Source: an uncultured Phascolarctobacterium sp.
Lineage (GTDB): Bacteria > Bacillota > Negativicutes > Acidaminococcales > Acidaminococcaceae
Direction of reading: 5' to 3'
DNA length: 64,000 nt
NCBI GenBank assembly: GCA_900545535.1
Contig: UQZN01000013.1
Span: 25,708-89,707, forward strand
Part shown: positions 14,967-21,385 of the stretch, piece after piece
Numbering within the stretch: position 1 is the first letter of the stretch
Layout of the letters: every line of letters begins with the position of its first letter
The notes under the pieces: generated by a model
The model's database searches: none
What the model saw: only the letters and a program-made list of their open reading frames with translations
Told to the model about the DNA's origin: nothing
Position numbers and translations under genes: made by a program

Positions 14967-15443
14967 TTATCTACCAGCCTTTCTCGGATCAATAGTTTTT
15001 CCTTCGAGACTCTCAACGAGCCATTTGGCATAGTCTAGGATTTTCTTAGCTTCTTTAAGTTCCGCTTCGCCGTCTTTGCGACCCATGCGGCACGTGTATT
15101 TGATGATGTTACCACGCAGGTAACCACGGAAAGCTTCGGGTGTCATATTGGCTTGCATGGTTTCGATTGGTTGATGTAAGGTGTCATAATGGTTTTGTGT
15201 GGGTTCTTCTAATGGTTCTAAATCATTCAATTGAATAAAACGCCAGTTGGCTCCGTTTCTTTCCCGGCCTTCTTTATTAGGATAAAAGAAAGCAGGTGCC
15301 GTAGTCCCATCATTAGCTTTTAGTTCAACGATCTCGCCTTTTTGTAGGTAGCCACTATAAGTGCCGTTGGGTTCCCTATCTCTGTTAACGACAAATAGCC
15401 TGCCTCCTTGAGCGACATACTGCCTAAATTCTTGTCTGTTCAT
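14967..15443 (-). CDS. DUF3310-containing protein, T7 gp1.7-like
   Basis: 158 residues. The N-terminal ~75 form a beta-rich module (GGRLFVVNRDREP, YLQKGEIVELKAND, then a FIQLNDLEPLEE end). The C-terminal ~75 match the DUF3310 type: HYDTLHQPIETM, then RGYLRGNIIKYTCRMGRKDG and AELKEAKKILDYAKWLVE. In T7 this domain is part of gp1.7, a nucleotide kinase for dTMP and dGMP. First gene behind the promoter at the RNA polymerase stop codon, as expected for a T7 class II gene. Kinase activity is inferred from the T7 relative. Confidence 0.82.
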   Translation of the reverse strand: MNRQEFRQYVAQGGRLFVVNRDREPNGTYSGYLQKGEIVELKANDGTTAPAFFYPNKEGRERNGANWRFIQLNDLEPLEEPTQNHYDTLHQPIETMQANMTPEAFRGYLRGNIIKYTCRMGRKDGEAELKEAKKILDYAKWLVESLEGKTIDPRKAGR

Positions 15444-15553
15444 AATTTTTTAATTCCTCCTTAGGTTTTCTTTTAGGAGACCTTAAGGATACCTATGGTT
15501 ATTATTACTGAGTAATATCAGTAGGAGTAATCCTTAGGTTATCCTTGGGTTTC

Positions 15554-15576
15554 CTTTCTCTTGTATGTGGAACAAT
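15554..15576 (-). promoter_or_regulatory. Candidate phage RNA polymerase promoter (replication genes)
   Basis: On the minus strand: ATTGTTCCACATACAA followed by GAGAAAG. It begins at the last base of the polymerase stop codon and points into the replication genes. It is the best match to the consensus of the six copies found. In T7 a promoter at the end of gene 1 starts class II transcription, so position and strand agree. The 110 bases between it and the next gene hold CCTAAGG-type repeats and a small ATTACT/AGTAAT hairpin. Confidence 0.8.
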
Positions 15577-18098
15577 TAAGAGAAGATATACTTACTGTTC
15601 ATGATTTCGGTTAAATTTAAAGTGCCTTTATTAGGAATATCAGGAAGGTTTCCATCTGCAAGTTTTTTCATATCGTTTCTAAAGTTTGCTAAGACATCAT
15701 ACTCGGTATACATTTGGATAAAACTTTGTCGTACTACTTTATACATGAGTTTTGCTTGGGCGACTGGTGCGCCATAAGAGTCGTGTATCATGGCAAAATG
15801 CTTGATACCTGCATCAACAGCATTACAGACAGTGAGTTGTAGGTGGCTGGCATCCATTGAGTGGATGAAGTTAGGAGCGACACCTTGAGCTTGCGCTCGT
15901 TTGTCGATGTTTCCTGTGATATTTAAGCTATACAAGCGAATATTTTTCCCTGCACATCTTAAACGGACTTGTTTACTTTCACATTCCATATAGCTTTGCT
16001 GCACTGGGAGTCCCATTGGAGTCGTCCAGGTTACAACTTGGCCCTTCTTGGTGACACTCTTAGCACAATCTTGGAGCCATTTCATGCCATCTACAGCGGC
16101 GACAACGGTTGTTCCGACTGCGTTCCAGATGAGTTTAGCCATGTATGCTGAGGCTTGCCAGCAATTTGCTTCTGTGAAGACAGAGGTTTCTTTCTGTTCC
16201 TGCATATCTTTTTTTATGATGTCTTCGTAGATTTGGTCACGAAATCCGTATTCTTTTGAGCCATAGGCAAGTGTCATTACAGAGCGTTTGGTTACTTTGC
16301 GGGTGACTCCATACATCCTCCAGATTTGAGCGAGTGTTTTGGTGCCAAACTTGATTTTGGTTTCGACAACATCGTCTATAGTGCCATTTTTGAGGTCTTG
16401 GTCAATGGCCGCATTTACTTTGGCTGCGACTACACCGTAGATGTCGTTGGGCTTGTCGGAGGGCAGGAGGTTGACTGCTGCACCACCTACAGGATCACGA
16501 AGTATAGCTGAGAAGTGCTGGAGGCCTGAGCAGGTTCCATCAAAAGCTACAGGGATACCAGACACAAAACCTTTTGGTGTACCATGTTTGGCTTCCCATT
16601 GCTTCCATGCCCGCCATTCAAAGCAGAACGCCAAGAACTGACAAGGTTCGTCTTGGGACATCCAAAAGGTGTGCCCTAGTGGGTCGGCTGCGGAGGCGAG
16701 GATGTCTGTTTCGTTGTCGTGAACCCATTGGATACGGTCGTCATAGCTTACTTTATCTATTCCTGCTAAGTTTGCACCATGGACAGCAAGCCAGTTAATG
16801 TCTTCCATATCTTCACAAGCAGGAGCATCAGCGAAAAGGATTAGGCCTTTGTTCAGGTCATCTCCTTGAAAGCTAAAATTAGGAATAGGGTATACACGAC
16901 CACGGAAGTCCATATTACAAGGAAAATATATTTTGTCATATTTAGCAAATTCTTCGGCAACCTTAATGTTACCAACAGCTCTTAATGCAAGGCTTTTGCG
17001 TCTGGTTTCATCTTTGTAGTAACCAACCATTATTTTTCGGTAATCTTTTAGTTGGTCTTCTGTAGGTTTTTCAGAGAGTACCATAGGTTTGGGTGCTTCA
17101 TCAATGTACGGTATACCAGCGCGCCCTCCACCTCGTGCAATAACATCTTGCATTACTTTAAGAACTCTGATGTTTATTTTCCAAGGCGTGGCTTGGATAC
17201 TATTGATTGCTTTGCGAACTTCGGCAAGTTCCATTTGTCCTAACTTTTTTAGATAGCGTTTTCCAAAGATTGTTCTTTGGTCATGTACACGCAATAAGGT
17301 AGATACGGATTGGAGTTCCCCATAATAACCGCCATCATTGTAAGTTGTCCAAGGTTTAGGTGGGATGATGGTAGGACAAAGTCGATAAGAGTTGGCGACT
17401 ATATTGTCTTCGTTTGCTGTCCAGGCTTCTAAAAGTGCTTGAGTAGGCTGGATATTTAAGGTTGTTCCTTGTTGGCAATATTCAAAGTAGTTAGTTGTAT
17501 TGATAATGATATTTACAAGACAGGCCGCAAGTTGCATGAGATCTTGTTTATCCCACTTTGGGGCTTGGTAATTATCTCGTTTCATCCATGCAAGGGCGTA
17601 GGCACGACGATAAAAGCCTTGAACACGTTGGTCTATACCTTTGGTTACTAAGGGTTCACGACTCGGATTTTGACTGAGGTAGCGTGTTAGGTTATATTCA
17701 TCTTGTATTTCTCGTCCTATCCACTGGCTAACATTGGATATAAAAAGTTCTTTGCGTCTCATCATGTTATCTAAAAGTATTGATAACGTAGAGAAAGCAA
17801 GCAGACTATAAAGTTGGTCTATTTCTTCTTTGTAAATCTCCGACATTTCCATGAGTATGCCTACATAGGCAGGTTTTACGCCACGCCTTGGTGCCAAAGC
17901 ATTTTCAACAAATACCTTAACGGCTTCAAATACGTTGCTGTATTGATGGGCAATAAACTTTTGACCGAGTGTCGTTGTTCCTGCTTGTCCTTCGGCTTTA
18001 GCTTTGTCGTATACTTGGCGCAGCTTTTGTTCTCCAAAGGTTTTGTAGCGAGCTTCCAATTCGAGTTCTTCAAGGTACAGTGGGTGTTGATTTTGCAT
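15576..18098 (-). CDS. Single-subunit DNA-dependent RNA polymerase, T7 gp1-like
   Basis: 840 residues (T7: 883). Catalytic signature: MDFRGRVYPIPNF (~395), FDGTCSGLQHFSA with the first catalytic Asp (~519), motif B RKVTKRSVMTLAYGSKEYGF (~600-620, with the Lys and Tyr of the O helix) and motif C FAMIHDSYG with the second Asp (~769). The C-terminus ends in FS, like the FA foot of T7. The promoter-recognition loop before motif C has no resemblance to that of T7, matching the very different promoter sequence seen here. It has its own host-type promoter and an upstream terminator. Confidence 0.97.
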   Translation of the reverse strand: MQNQHPLYLEELELEARYKTFGEQKLRQVYDKAKAEGQAGTTTLGQKFIAHQYSNVFEAVKVFVENALAPRRGVKPAYVGILMEMSEIYKEEIDQLYSLLAFSTLSILLDNMMRRKELFISNVSQWIGREIQDEYNLTRYLSQNPSREPLVTKGIDQRVQGFYRRAYALAWMKRDNYQAPKWDKQDLMQLAACLVNIIINTTNYFEYCQQGTTLNIQPTQALLEAWTANEDNIVANSYRLCPTIIPPKPWTTYNDGGYYGELQSVSTLLRVHDQRTIFGKRYLKKLGQMELAEVRKAINSIQATPWKINIRVLKVMQDVIARGGGRAGIPYIDEAPKPMVLSEKPTEDQLKDYRKIMVGYYKDETRRKSLALRAVGNIKVAEEFAKYDKIYFPCNMDFRGRVYPIPNFSFQGDDLNKGLILFADAPACEDMEDINWLAVHGANLAGIDKVSYDDRIQWVHDNETDILASAADPLGHTFWMSQDEPCQFLAFCFEWRAWKQWEAKHGTPKGFVSGIPVAFDGTCSGLQHFSAILRDPVGGAAVNLLPSDKPNDIYGVVAAKVNAAIDQDLKNGTIDDVVETKIKFGTKTLAQIWRMYGVTRKVTKRSVMTLAYGSKEYGFRDQIYEDIIKKDMQEQKETSVFTEANCWQASAYMAKLIWNAVGTTVVAAVDGMKWLQDCAKSVTKKGQVVTWTTPMGLPVQQSYMECESKQVRLRCAGKNIRLYSLNITGNIDKRAQAQGVAPNFIHSMDASHLQLTVCNAVDAGIKHFAMIHDSYGAPVAQAKLMYKVVRQSFIQMYTEYDVLANFRNDMKKLADGNLPDIPNKGTLNLTEIMNSKYIFS

Positions 18099-18125
18099 TT
18101 TTCCGTCTCCTTTTATTCACTATTT

Positions 18126-18180
18126 GTTCGCCTTAAAAGCGAACATAATGCTATTATAACGAACGTACGTTTTGAAACAA
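18126..18180 (-). promoter_or_regulatory. Host-type promoter of the phage RNA polymerase gene, with palindromes
   Basis: On the minus strand: -35 TTGTTT (18180-18175), 16-bp spacer, -10 TATAAT (18158-18153). The spacer contains a perfect 10-bp palindrome AACGTACGTT (18162-18171), a likely operator. Just downstream, GTTCGC-CTTAAAA-GCGAAC (18126-18144) can form a hairpin in the leader or serve as a second operator. Part of the spacer (AAAACGT) also occurs in the immunity-region operators, so the same repressor might bind; that is only suggestive. Ribosome site AAGGAGACGGAAAA precedes the ATG. Confidence 0.65.
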
Positions 18181-18186
18181 GGCCAA

Positions 18187-18249
18187 CAAAAAGCCAGCCT
18201 CAACTAAACTTGAGAATTAATGCAAACTTATGTTTAGTTAAAGCTGGTT
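18187..18249 (-). terminator. Early-region terminator upstream of the RNA polymerase gene
   Basis: Read leftward, CCAGCTTTAACTAAAC pairs with GTTTAGTTGAGGCTGG (14 of 16 positions, 22-nt loop) and is followed by CTTTTTG. It lies between the small early genes and the separate promoter of the polymerase gene, so early transcription and polymerase expression are uncoupled. Confidence 0.75.
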
Positions 18250-18280
18250 GTTCATTAGGTTTCTATCCACAAAACTTATG

Positions 18281-18367
18281 TTATCCTGAGAAAACTTTTT
18301 GCCAATTTAAGCAAAGTATGATAGCTATTAGAATAAGTATTAGATTTTCTAAAAAACGTCGTTTCAT
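18281..18367 (-). CDS. 28-residue hydrophobic peptide
   Basis: A short gene with an excellent ribosome site (AGGAGGTATTTA before the ATG). The peptide begins MKRRFLENLILILIAIILCL: positive N-terminus, then one membrane-spanning helix, ending in a short polar tail. It is the last early gene before the terminator. Single-pass peptides of this kind are frequent in early phage regions, with unknown roles. The strong ribosome site and the typical positive-inside pattern support translation. Confidence 0.6.
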   Translation of the reverse strand: MKRRFLENLILILIAIILCLNWQKVFSG

Positions 18368-18401
18368 TAAATACCTCCTGTTATTCCTGTAGTCATTCTT
18401 T

Positions 18402-18470
18402 AGGTTCCATTTAGGAACCCTTGGAGTTGTCCTCCATGGTGCCCACAAGTCAGCTTGTAGGCACTAGCAA
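18402..18470 (-). other. Cluster of three small hairpins in the early transcript
   Basis: Within 70 bases: GGTTCC-ATTTA-GGAACC, GGAG-TTGT-CTCC, and GTGCCCACAAG paired with CTTGTAGGCAC (one mismatch, 4-nt loop). None has a T-run, so they are not terminators. T7 early RNA is cut by RNase III at hairpins between genes; these could play that role, or stabilise mRNA ends. The stretch between the two small peptide genes holds nothing else recognisable. Confidence 0.45.
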
Positions 18471-18478
18471 GACAACAT

Positions 18479-18562
18479 CTAAAAGCCGAAGTTCCTTAAA
18501 GTGGCGTCCCAGTCAATCGCTAGGCTTGCTAAGACAAGGAACATGATAATTTTGTCTTTCAT
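18479..18562 (-). CDS. 27-residue peptide
   Basis: Starts ATG at 18562, sequence MKDKIIMFLVLASLAIDWDA and a short end. The first part is hydrophobic enough for a partial membrane segment. The upstream GGGAGG, inside the end of the zinc-finger gene, is 12 bases from the ATG, a little far. It follows the preceding gene by 7 bases in the same direction. The evidence is spacing and ribosome site only, so the call is tentative. Confidence 0.4.
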   Translation of the reverse strand: MKDKIIMFLVLASLAIDWDATLRNFGF

Positions 18563-18569
18563 AGCTCAA

Positions 18570-18746
18570 TCAATCCTCCCATTCAGTCCAATAAGCTTCA
18601 CCCGCTTTATACAATTCAACATACTCCGTTTCTGTATAGGCTGTTTCTAAACAATCAGCACTGCAATAATATTCCTCACCATCCCTTATACAGTAGCCTG
18701 TTTTAACGATGGTTCCACAGTGATTACATCGGCGTTCGTCTGTCAT
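18570..18746 (-). CDS. Small zinc-finger early protein
   Basis: 58 residues. A CNHCG knuckle (residues 7-11) and a second pair in YYCSADC (about 27-33) form a treble-clef-like zinc site, followed by a helix ending YWTEWED. Proteins of this form occur in many Firmicutes phages and plasmids without a known function. Start ATG 18746 has GGAGGTATAAACC upstream. It begins within a few bases of the end of the preceding early gene. Confidence 0.72.
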   Translation of the reverse strand: MTDERRCNHCGTIVKTGYCIRDGEEYYCSADCLETAYTETEYVELYKAGEAYWTEWED

Positions 18747-18749
18747 GGT

Positions 18750-19157
18750 TTATACCTCCTCCAAATTTGATACAGGTGTATACCAGTCACCACCTTTGAA
18801 AGTAGTACGCATAAGACTTTGAACATATACTTCTTTATTGCGGTTTGGTTTTCGTAAAACTCGCACAATATCACCACTGAAAAGGTAGGTGTGTACACCT
18901 ATTTCATCCTCAATAACTCTGTATACCTTACCGACCTCAACAACTTCTACAGGTATGCTGATAGGCTTACAAGCTTCCTTATCGTATGCTTTAACCGCTA
19001 GCAATAAGCTTGTCATGTCGTAATCTAGGCGTTTTCCTATTCCTTTTAAAAGGCTTTCTAGCATTTCCATACGTTCCTCATGGTAAGCCCTGTCTAAATG
19101 TGTGCCTAAAAGATTTTCCCAGTCCTGATACATTTCTTTGCGTTCCTCGTTTGTCAT
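18750..19157 (-). CDS. Early phage protein with C-terminal SH3-like module
   Basis: 135 residues. The N-terminal ~75 are helical and charged (MTNEERKEMYQDWENLL onward). The C-terminal ~60 form a beta-rich module, VGKVYRVIEDEIGV, then GDIVRVLRK and VYVQSL, ending WYTPVSNLEEV. The same module is found in the proteins at 14245-14964 and, more weakly, 14967-15443. No known function. AGGAGGAAAATTATT precedes the ATG, so translation should be efficient. Confidence 0.7.
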   Translation of the reverse strand: MTNEERKEMYQDWENLLGTHLDRAYHEERMEMLESLLKGIGKRLDYDMTSLLLAVKAYDKEACKPISIPVEVVEVGKVYRVIEDEIGVHTYLFSGDIVRVLRKPNRNKEVYVQSLMRTTFKGGDWYTPVSNLEEV

Positions 19158-19174
19158 AATAATTTTCCTCCTGT

Positions 19175-19513
19175 TTAAAATGTTTCATTTATAATTTTTC
19201 TGATATTTTCGGCACTAGCTTTTACTTTATCTCTGTTCAGCCGTGGGGCTTCCAGCAGTTCCTCTAGTGCCTCTAATTCATCGCTAACATCCCGCAGGGC
19301 TGCGGCGTAACTGTCTGCTATGCCTTCTTTCTCCTGTTTGTCTGCTTCATAGCCTTTTAGCTCAGCTTCATAACTTTTGGTTGCGTGGGTTAATTCAGCG
19401 GCTACAAGGTCTGCCAGCGGGTCACCTAGGGTATCCCTTATGGTGTCAATAATATCCCTATGGTTCATTATGATTACTTCTTGCCCTATCTTGAGCGTGA
19501 TCTGTTCTAACAT
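19175..19513 (-). CDS. Early phage coiled-coil protein
   Basis: Up to 112 residues; an alternative ATG gives a form starting MNHRDIIDTIRDTLGDP, shorter by 15 residues. Strongly helical and acidic, with Leu/Ala heptads from about residue 40 to 95 (ELEALEELLEAPRL). No family recognised. It could be a small host-interaction protein, as many early T7-like genes are. GGAGGGCAAGAAGT before ATG 19513 favours the longer form. Confidence 0.65.
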   Translation of the reverse strand: MLEQITLKIGQEVIIMNHRDIIDTIRDTLGDPLADLVAAELTHATKSYEAELKGYEADKQEKEGIADSYAAALRDVSDELEALEELLEAPRLNRDKVKASAENIRKIINETF

Positions 19514-19557
19514 ACTTCTTGCCCTCCTTGGTTTCCTTATGGTATAATCAAGGTAAA

Positions 19558-19590
19558 TCAGGGAAGCAGGGTGTGAGCCTGCTCCCTGTC
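19558..19590 (-). other. Strong hairpin in the early-gene gap
   Basis: CAGGGAAGCAGG pairs with CCTGCTCCCTG (one bulged A) around a short loop. No T-run follows in either direction, so it is not a typical terminator. In T7, comparable hairpins between early genes are RNase III cutting sites. The wider 19514-19770 gap also holds the short peptide gene at 19603-19680 and a CCTAGAGG/CCTCTAGG repeat pair near 19697-19736. Confidence 0.45.
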
Positions 19591-19602
19591 TCTACCTAGT
19601 CA

Positions 19603-19680
19603 TTAGCTAACGGTACGAGACAACAAACACAGTGCTAGGGCTAACAGGATAACTGCTAGTCCTTTTTGTTTGGTTGTCAA
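19603..19680 (-). CDS. 25-residue hydrophobic peptide, TTG start
   Basis: Reading from TTG at 19680 gives MTTKQKGLAVILLALALCLL and five further residues. It has a positive N-terminus and one membrane helix. AAGGAG lies 9 bases before the TTG. It is in the direction of the early operon and fills most of a 250-base gap. Together with the peptide at 18281-18367 it suggests that the early region encodes several membrane micro-proteins. The start codon and size leave real doubt. Confidence 0.4.
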   Translation of the reverse strand: MTTKQKGLAVILLALALCLLSRTVS

Positions 19681-19769
19681 GGTTCTTTGCTCCTTCCTAG
19701 AGGCTTACTGGTTGTATCCTCTCTGCTAACCTCTAGGGTTCCTAAAGGTCAGCGACAAGACACAAGCTG

Positions 19770-20015
19770 TTATTCTTCGTTCTCCTCTTGTCCGTATTCA
19801 ACAAATATGACATAATGTGTTTCTGTTATATCTCTTACACCGTTATTAAGGCGTTCTTGAAATTCATTTAAGGTTAAAAGTCTGTGTCTATCAAAGCAAT
19901 AGCCTTCGCAGAAGCCTTCAAGGTGACTACGGTTCGGAAAGACACGCCTAAAGGCTTTTTCTACATCCTCCCAGTTATCTATTACAGGTGATTTCTTGAT
20001 TAGTAAGACTAACAT
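19770..20015 (-). CDS. Hypothetical early phage protein
   Basis: 81 residues, MLVLLIKKSPVIDNW at the start, with a CEGYCFDRHRLLTLNEFQERL segment (two cysteines, then a helix; given in pieces: CEGYCFDRH and LLTLNEFQERL) and an acidic end. It contains no membrane segment or enzyme motif. It belongs to the leftward early operon under the repressible promoter at about 20.66 kb. No family recognised. Confidence 0.6.
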   Translation of the reverse strand: MLVLLIKKSPVIDNWEDVEKAFRRVFPNRSHLEGFCEGYCFDRHRLLTLNEFQERLNNGVRDITETHYVIFVEYGQEENEE

Positions 20016-20050
20016 TATTTATCTTCCTCTCTATTTAATTTGTTCTGTTG

Positions 20051-20290
20051 TTATTCTCTATCGTCCATTAAGGCTTCCCAATCGTCATAGCCTAACTGTA
20101 CCGCTATCTGATCAGTTTCAAACCAGAAGTAATCATTTATTTGCGTTTCTTCCATTGCTTCGCCTCTACAAACATCTTCTAGCAAATCAAATATGTGTTG
20201 CCCTTCATCGTCTGTAAGCAATGCAACGGTATCCTTTGCGCCTCCTCAAAATTCAAATTCGCAAAAATCTACATCCTTATAAATCCTCAT
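20051..20290 (-). pseudogene. Small early gene interrupted by an in-frame TGA
   Basis: The frame runs from ATG 20290 (overlapping the upstream TGA) to TAA 20051, 79 residues plus stop, broken only by TGA at codon 15 (20248-20246). Before it is MRIYKDVDFCEFEF; after it GGAKDTVALLTDDEG and, at the end, INDYFWFETDQIAVQLG then YDDWEALMDD. In related small phage proteins as I recall them this spot is a Trp (FEFWSGAKD), so TGA looks like a TGG-to-TGA change. Possible readings are a recent nonsense mutation, restart downstream, or readthrough. Other phage genes here use TGA as a true stop (nrdG). Confidence 0.65.
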
Positions 20291-20601
20291 TTTGTTTTAC
20301 CTCCGTGTACTGATAATATTTGCATTTTTACGCTGTGTTTTATGCGCTCTTGACAGTCATGGAGACCAAAAGCGTCTTTGATTAAATTTTGAATTCTCGT
20401 TGTGGTCGTGCTGTAATAGCTATTATCAAATATAGCCAGCCCTGTGGTCGTGCAAAATATGAATATAGGTGTTTTGTAGCTTACGACGATATAATGGCTG
20501 TCTGTTACTACTGCCGTTGTGCTGCTTCCTCGAAAGGCTTGGAGTTGCTCCAATTTTGCCTGCATGTCTCTGTAAGGTGTGTAAGTGTTGTTAGTTGTCA
20601 T
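20287..20601 (-). CDS. First early phage protein (unknown function)
   Basis: 104 residues, first gene of the leftward early operon. It begins MTTNNTYTPYRDMQAKL and has the segment SYKTPIFIFCTTTGLAIFDN followed by YYSTTTTRIQNLI, a Tyr/Thr-rich pattern shared by small early proteins of various phages whose role is not known. GAGGAGGAACACAAA gives a strong ribosome site. As the first product after derepression it may act on the host, but that is a guess from position. Confidence 0.7.
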   Translation of the reverse strand: MTTNNTYTPYRDMQAKLEQLQAFRGSSTTAVVTDSHYIVVSYKTPIFIFCTTTGLAIFDNSYYSTTTTRIQNLIKDAFGLHDCQERIKHSVKMQILSVHGGKTK

Positions 20602-20626
20602 TTTGTGTTCCTCCTCATTTTCTTTG

Positions 20627-20770
20627 AGTCACGTTTTCGTTACCTCTTGCGTTTATTATAGTCACGTTTTCGTTACTTTGTAAAATGTCAAATTATCCCA
20701 TTTTAGTCACTTTTTAGTTACTTTTAGCGGTTTAGCTCCATTTATCTTTAATTTAGTCACTTTTCGTGTC
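20627..20770. promoter_or_regulatory. Immunity region: four operator copies
   Basis: Copies at 20627-20643 and 20660-20676 are identical (AGTCACGTTTTCGTTAC); 20705-20721 reads AGTCACTTTTTAGTTAC; 20755-20770 reads AGTCACTTTTCGTGTC. The pattern is a near-palindrome, GTCAC-N6-GTTAC. Spacings are 33, 45 and 50 bp. They lie between the divergent early promoter and repressor gene, as in lambda-like switches. The fourth copy lies just upstream of the repressor promoter, suggesting autoregulation. Confidence 0.78.
20655..20683 (-). promoter_or_regulatory. Leftward early promoter (PL) with operator in its spacer
   Basis: On the minus strand: -35 TTACAA (20683-20678), 17-bp spacer, -10 TATAAT (20660-20655). 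The spacer is almost entirely filled by operator copy 2 (20660-20676); operator copy 1 (20627-20643) lies just after the expected start of transcription. A bound repressor would block polymerase directly. It drives the early genes starting at 20601. Confidence 0.75.
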
Positions 20771-20790
20771 TTTTATCTTTTTGTTGCTGA

Positions 20791-20799
20791 TGTTATAAT
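20791..20799 (+). promoter_or_regulatory. Repressor promoter, extended -10
   Basis: TGTTATAAT, a TGn-extended -10 element, 21 bases before the repressor ATG. No good -35 box is visible; operator copy 4 occupies the region immediately upstream (20755-20770). The promoter before the integrase (21689-21697) has the identical nonamer and the one before the small membrane protein (21145-21153) has TGCTATAAT, so the lysogeny arm seems to share one promoter type. Confidence 0.65.
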
Positions 20800-20819
20800 T
20801 TAGCTAAAGAGGTGATATA

Positions 20820-21023
20820 ATGAGCGTTCAAGATGATTTTTTAAAATTAGTAAAAGATAATAAGTATATTTTTAAAGAAATTACAGACAAAGCAGGAGAA
20901 AGTGAAAAAAGCGTACACAATATGTTTAAACGGCGCTCTGTTCGTTGTGATGTATTAGAAAAATTATTAGCAGTTATTGGTAAAGAATTGCAGATAGTAG
21001 ACAAAAAAAAGAATAAACAATAA
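20820..21023 (+). CDS. Small helix-turn-helix protein, candidate phage repressor
   Basis: 67 residues, Lys-rich, starting MSVQDDFLKLVKDNKYIF. The middle, FKEITDKAGESEKSVHNMFKR, cited as EITDKAGESEKSVHNMF, has the spacing of an XRE/Cro-type helix-turn-helix: helix, Ala-Gly turn, recognition helix with Ser-Val-His-Asn. A third helix (DVLEKLLAVIGKEL) is typical of the family. It is divergent from the early operon with four operators between, which is the strongest evidence for its role. No oligomerisation or cleavage domain is present, so induction would not follow the LexA-like route. Ribosome site AGAGGTGAT. Confidence 0.72.
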   Translation: MSVQDDFLKLVKDNKYIFKEITDKAGESEKSVHNMFKRRSVRCDVLEKLLAVIGKELQIVDKKKNKQ

Positions 21024-21030
21024 AATCAAA

Positions 21031-21080
21031 AAAGACACCTTGAAGGTATCCAAAAGGACGCTTTCAAGGTGTCTTTATTT
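21031..21080 (+). terminator. Repressor terminator with conserved loop
   Basis: A perfect 14-bp stem, AAAGACACCTTGAA paired with TTCAAGGTGTCTTT, closes the repressor transcript 7 bases after its stop. The flanking A-run and T-run make it usable in both directions. The loop contains GGTATCCAAAAGGAC, of which 13 of 15 bases recur in the next hairpin (21316-21357) although the stems differ. Confidence 0.8.
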
Positions 21081-21172
21081 ATGATATACAGTTTTGATTA
21101 GTAACCTTTAGGTATTTATAAGATTTCACAAGGGGTATTTTATATGCTATAATATTATTTGAGGTGGCTGGA

Positions 21173-21316
21173 ATGAAAAAGATACTTTTAACAGTATGTG
21201 GCTTGTTATTTGATTTATTTATTTTCGCTATAGCTATTAGTGTTACTTGGTGGCTTTTGAAAATAGGGTGGATAATCGTAACGCAGGGAATAGACGGTTT
21301 TATTTATAAACCTTAA
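21173..21316 (+). CDS. Small membrane protein of the lysogeny arm
   Basis: 47 residues, starting MKKILLTVCGLLFDLFIF and continuing into AIAISVTWWLLKIGWIIV: one or two membrane helices, then a short polar tail. Its own promoter (TGCTATAAT at 21145-21153) and ribosome site GAGGTGGCTGGA are present, and terminators stand on both sides, so it is a separate transcription unit in the part of the phage expressed in a lysogen. Superinfection exclusion or a similar surface role is a reasonable guess but not shown by sequence. Confidence 0.65.
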   Translation: MKKILLTVCGLLFDLFIFAIAISVTWWLLKIGWIIVTQGIDGFIYKP

Positions 21317-21357
21317 AAGAACCTCTAGGTATTCAATAGGACACCTAGAGGTTCTTT
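21316..21357. terminator. Bidirectional terminator with conserved loop
   Basis: Perfect 15-bp inverted repeat AAAGAACCTCTAGGT and ACCTAGAGGTTCTTT. The stretch from the inner stem into the loop reads GGTATTCAATAGGAC, nearly identical to the loop of the repressor terminator. It closes the small membrane protein gene, and the right arm touches the leftward phage promoter at 21354-21376. Confidence 0.75.
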
Positions 21358-21376
21358 CTCTTATATGTGGAACAAT
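21354..21376 (-). promoter_or_regulatory. Candidate phage RNA polymerase promoter, leftward copy 1
   Basis: On the minus strand: ATTGTTCCACATATAA followed by GAGAAAG, one mismatch to the copy at 15554-15576. It points left across the small membrane gene and the repressor, antisense to both, towards the early genes. Position near one genome end recalls the T7 origin promoters. Confidence 0.75.
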
Positions 21377-21385
21377 AAGAAATAT

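Noticed and set aside
282..20000. Many long open frames on the plus strand opposite the phage genes (for example 7517-7861, 17814-18392)
   Set aside because: They lie opposite genes with clear family motifs, lack ribosome sites and show no recognisable residues. The strong one-strand organisation of T7-like genomes also argues against them.
20051..20290. TGA read as Trp throughout the phage (alternative genetic code)
   Set aside because: Other phage genes end in TGA at places consistent with overlapping starts (nrdG, the holin candidate, the first early gene), and core genes use TGG for Trp. A single TGA in a small gene does not support recoding of the genome.
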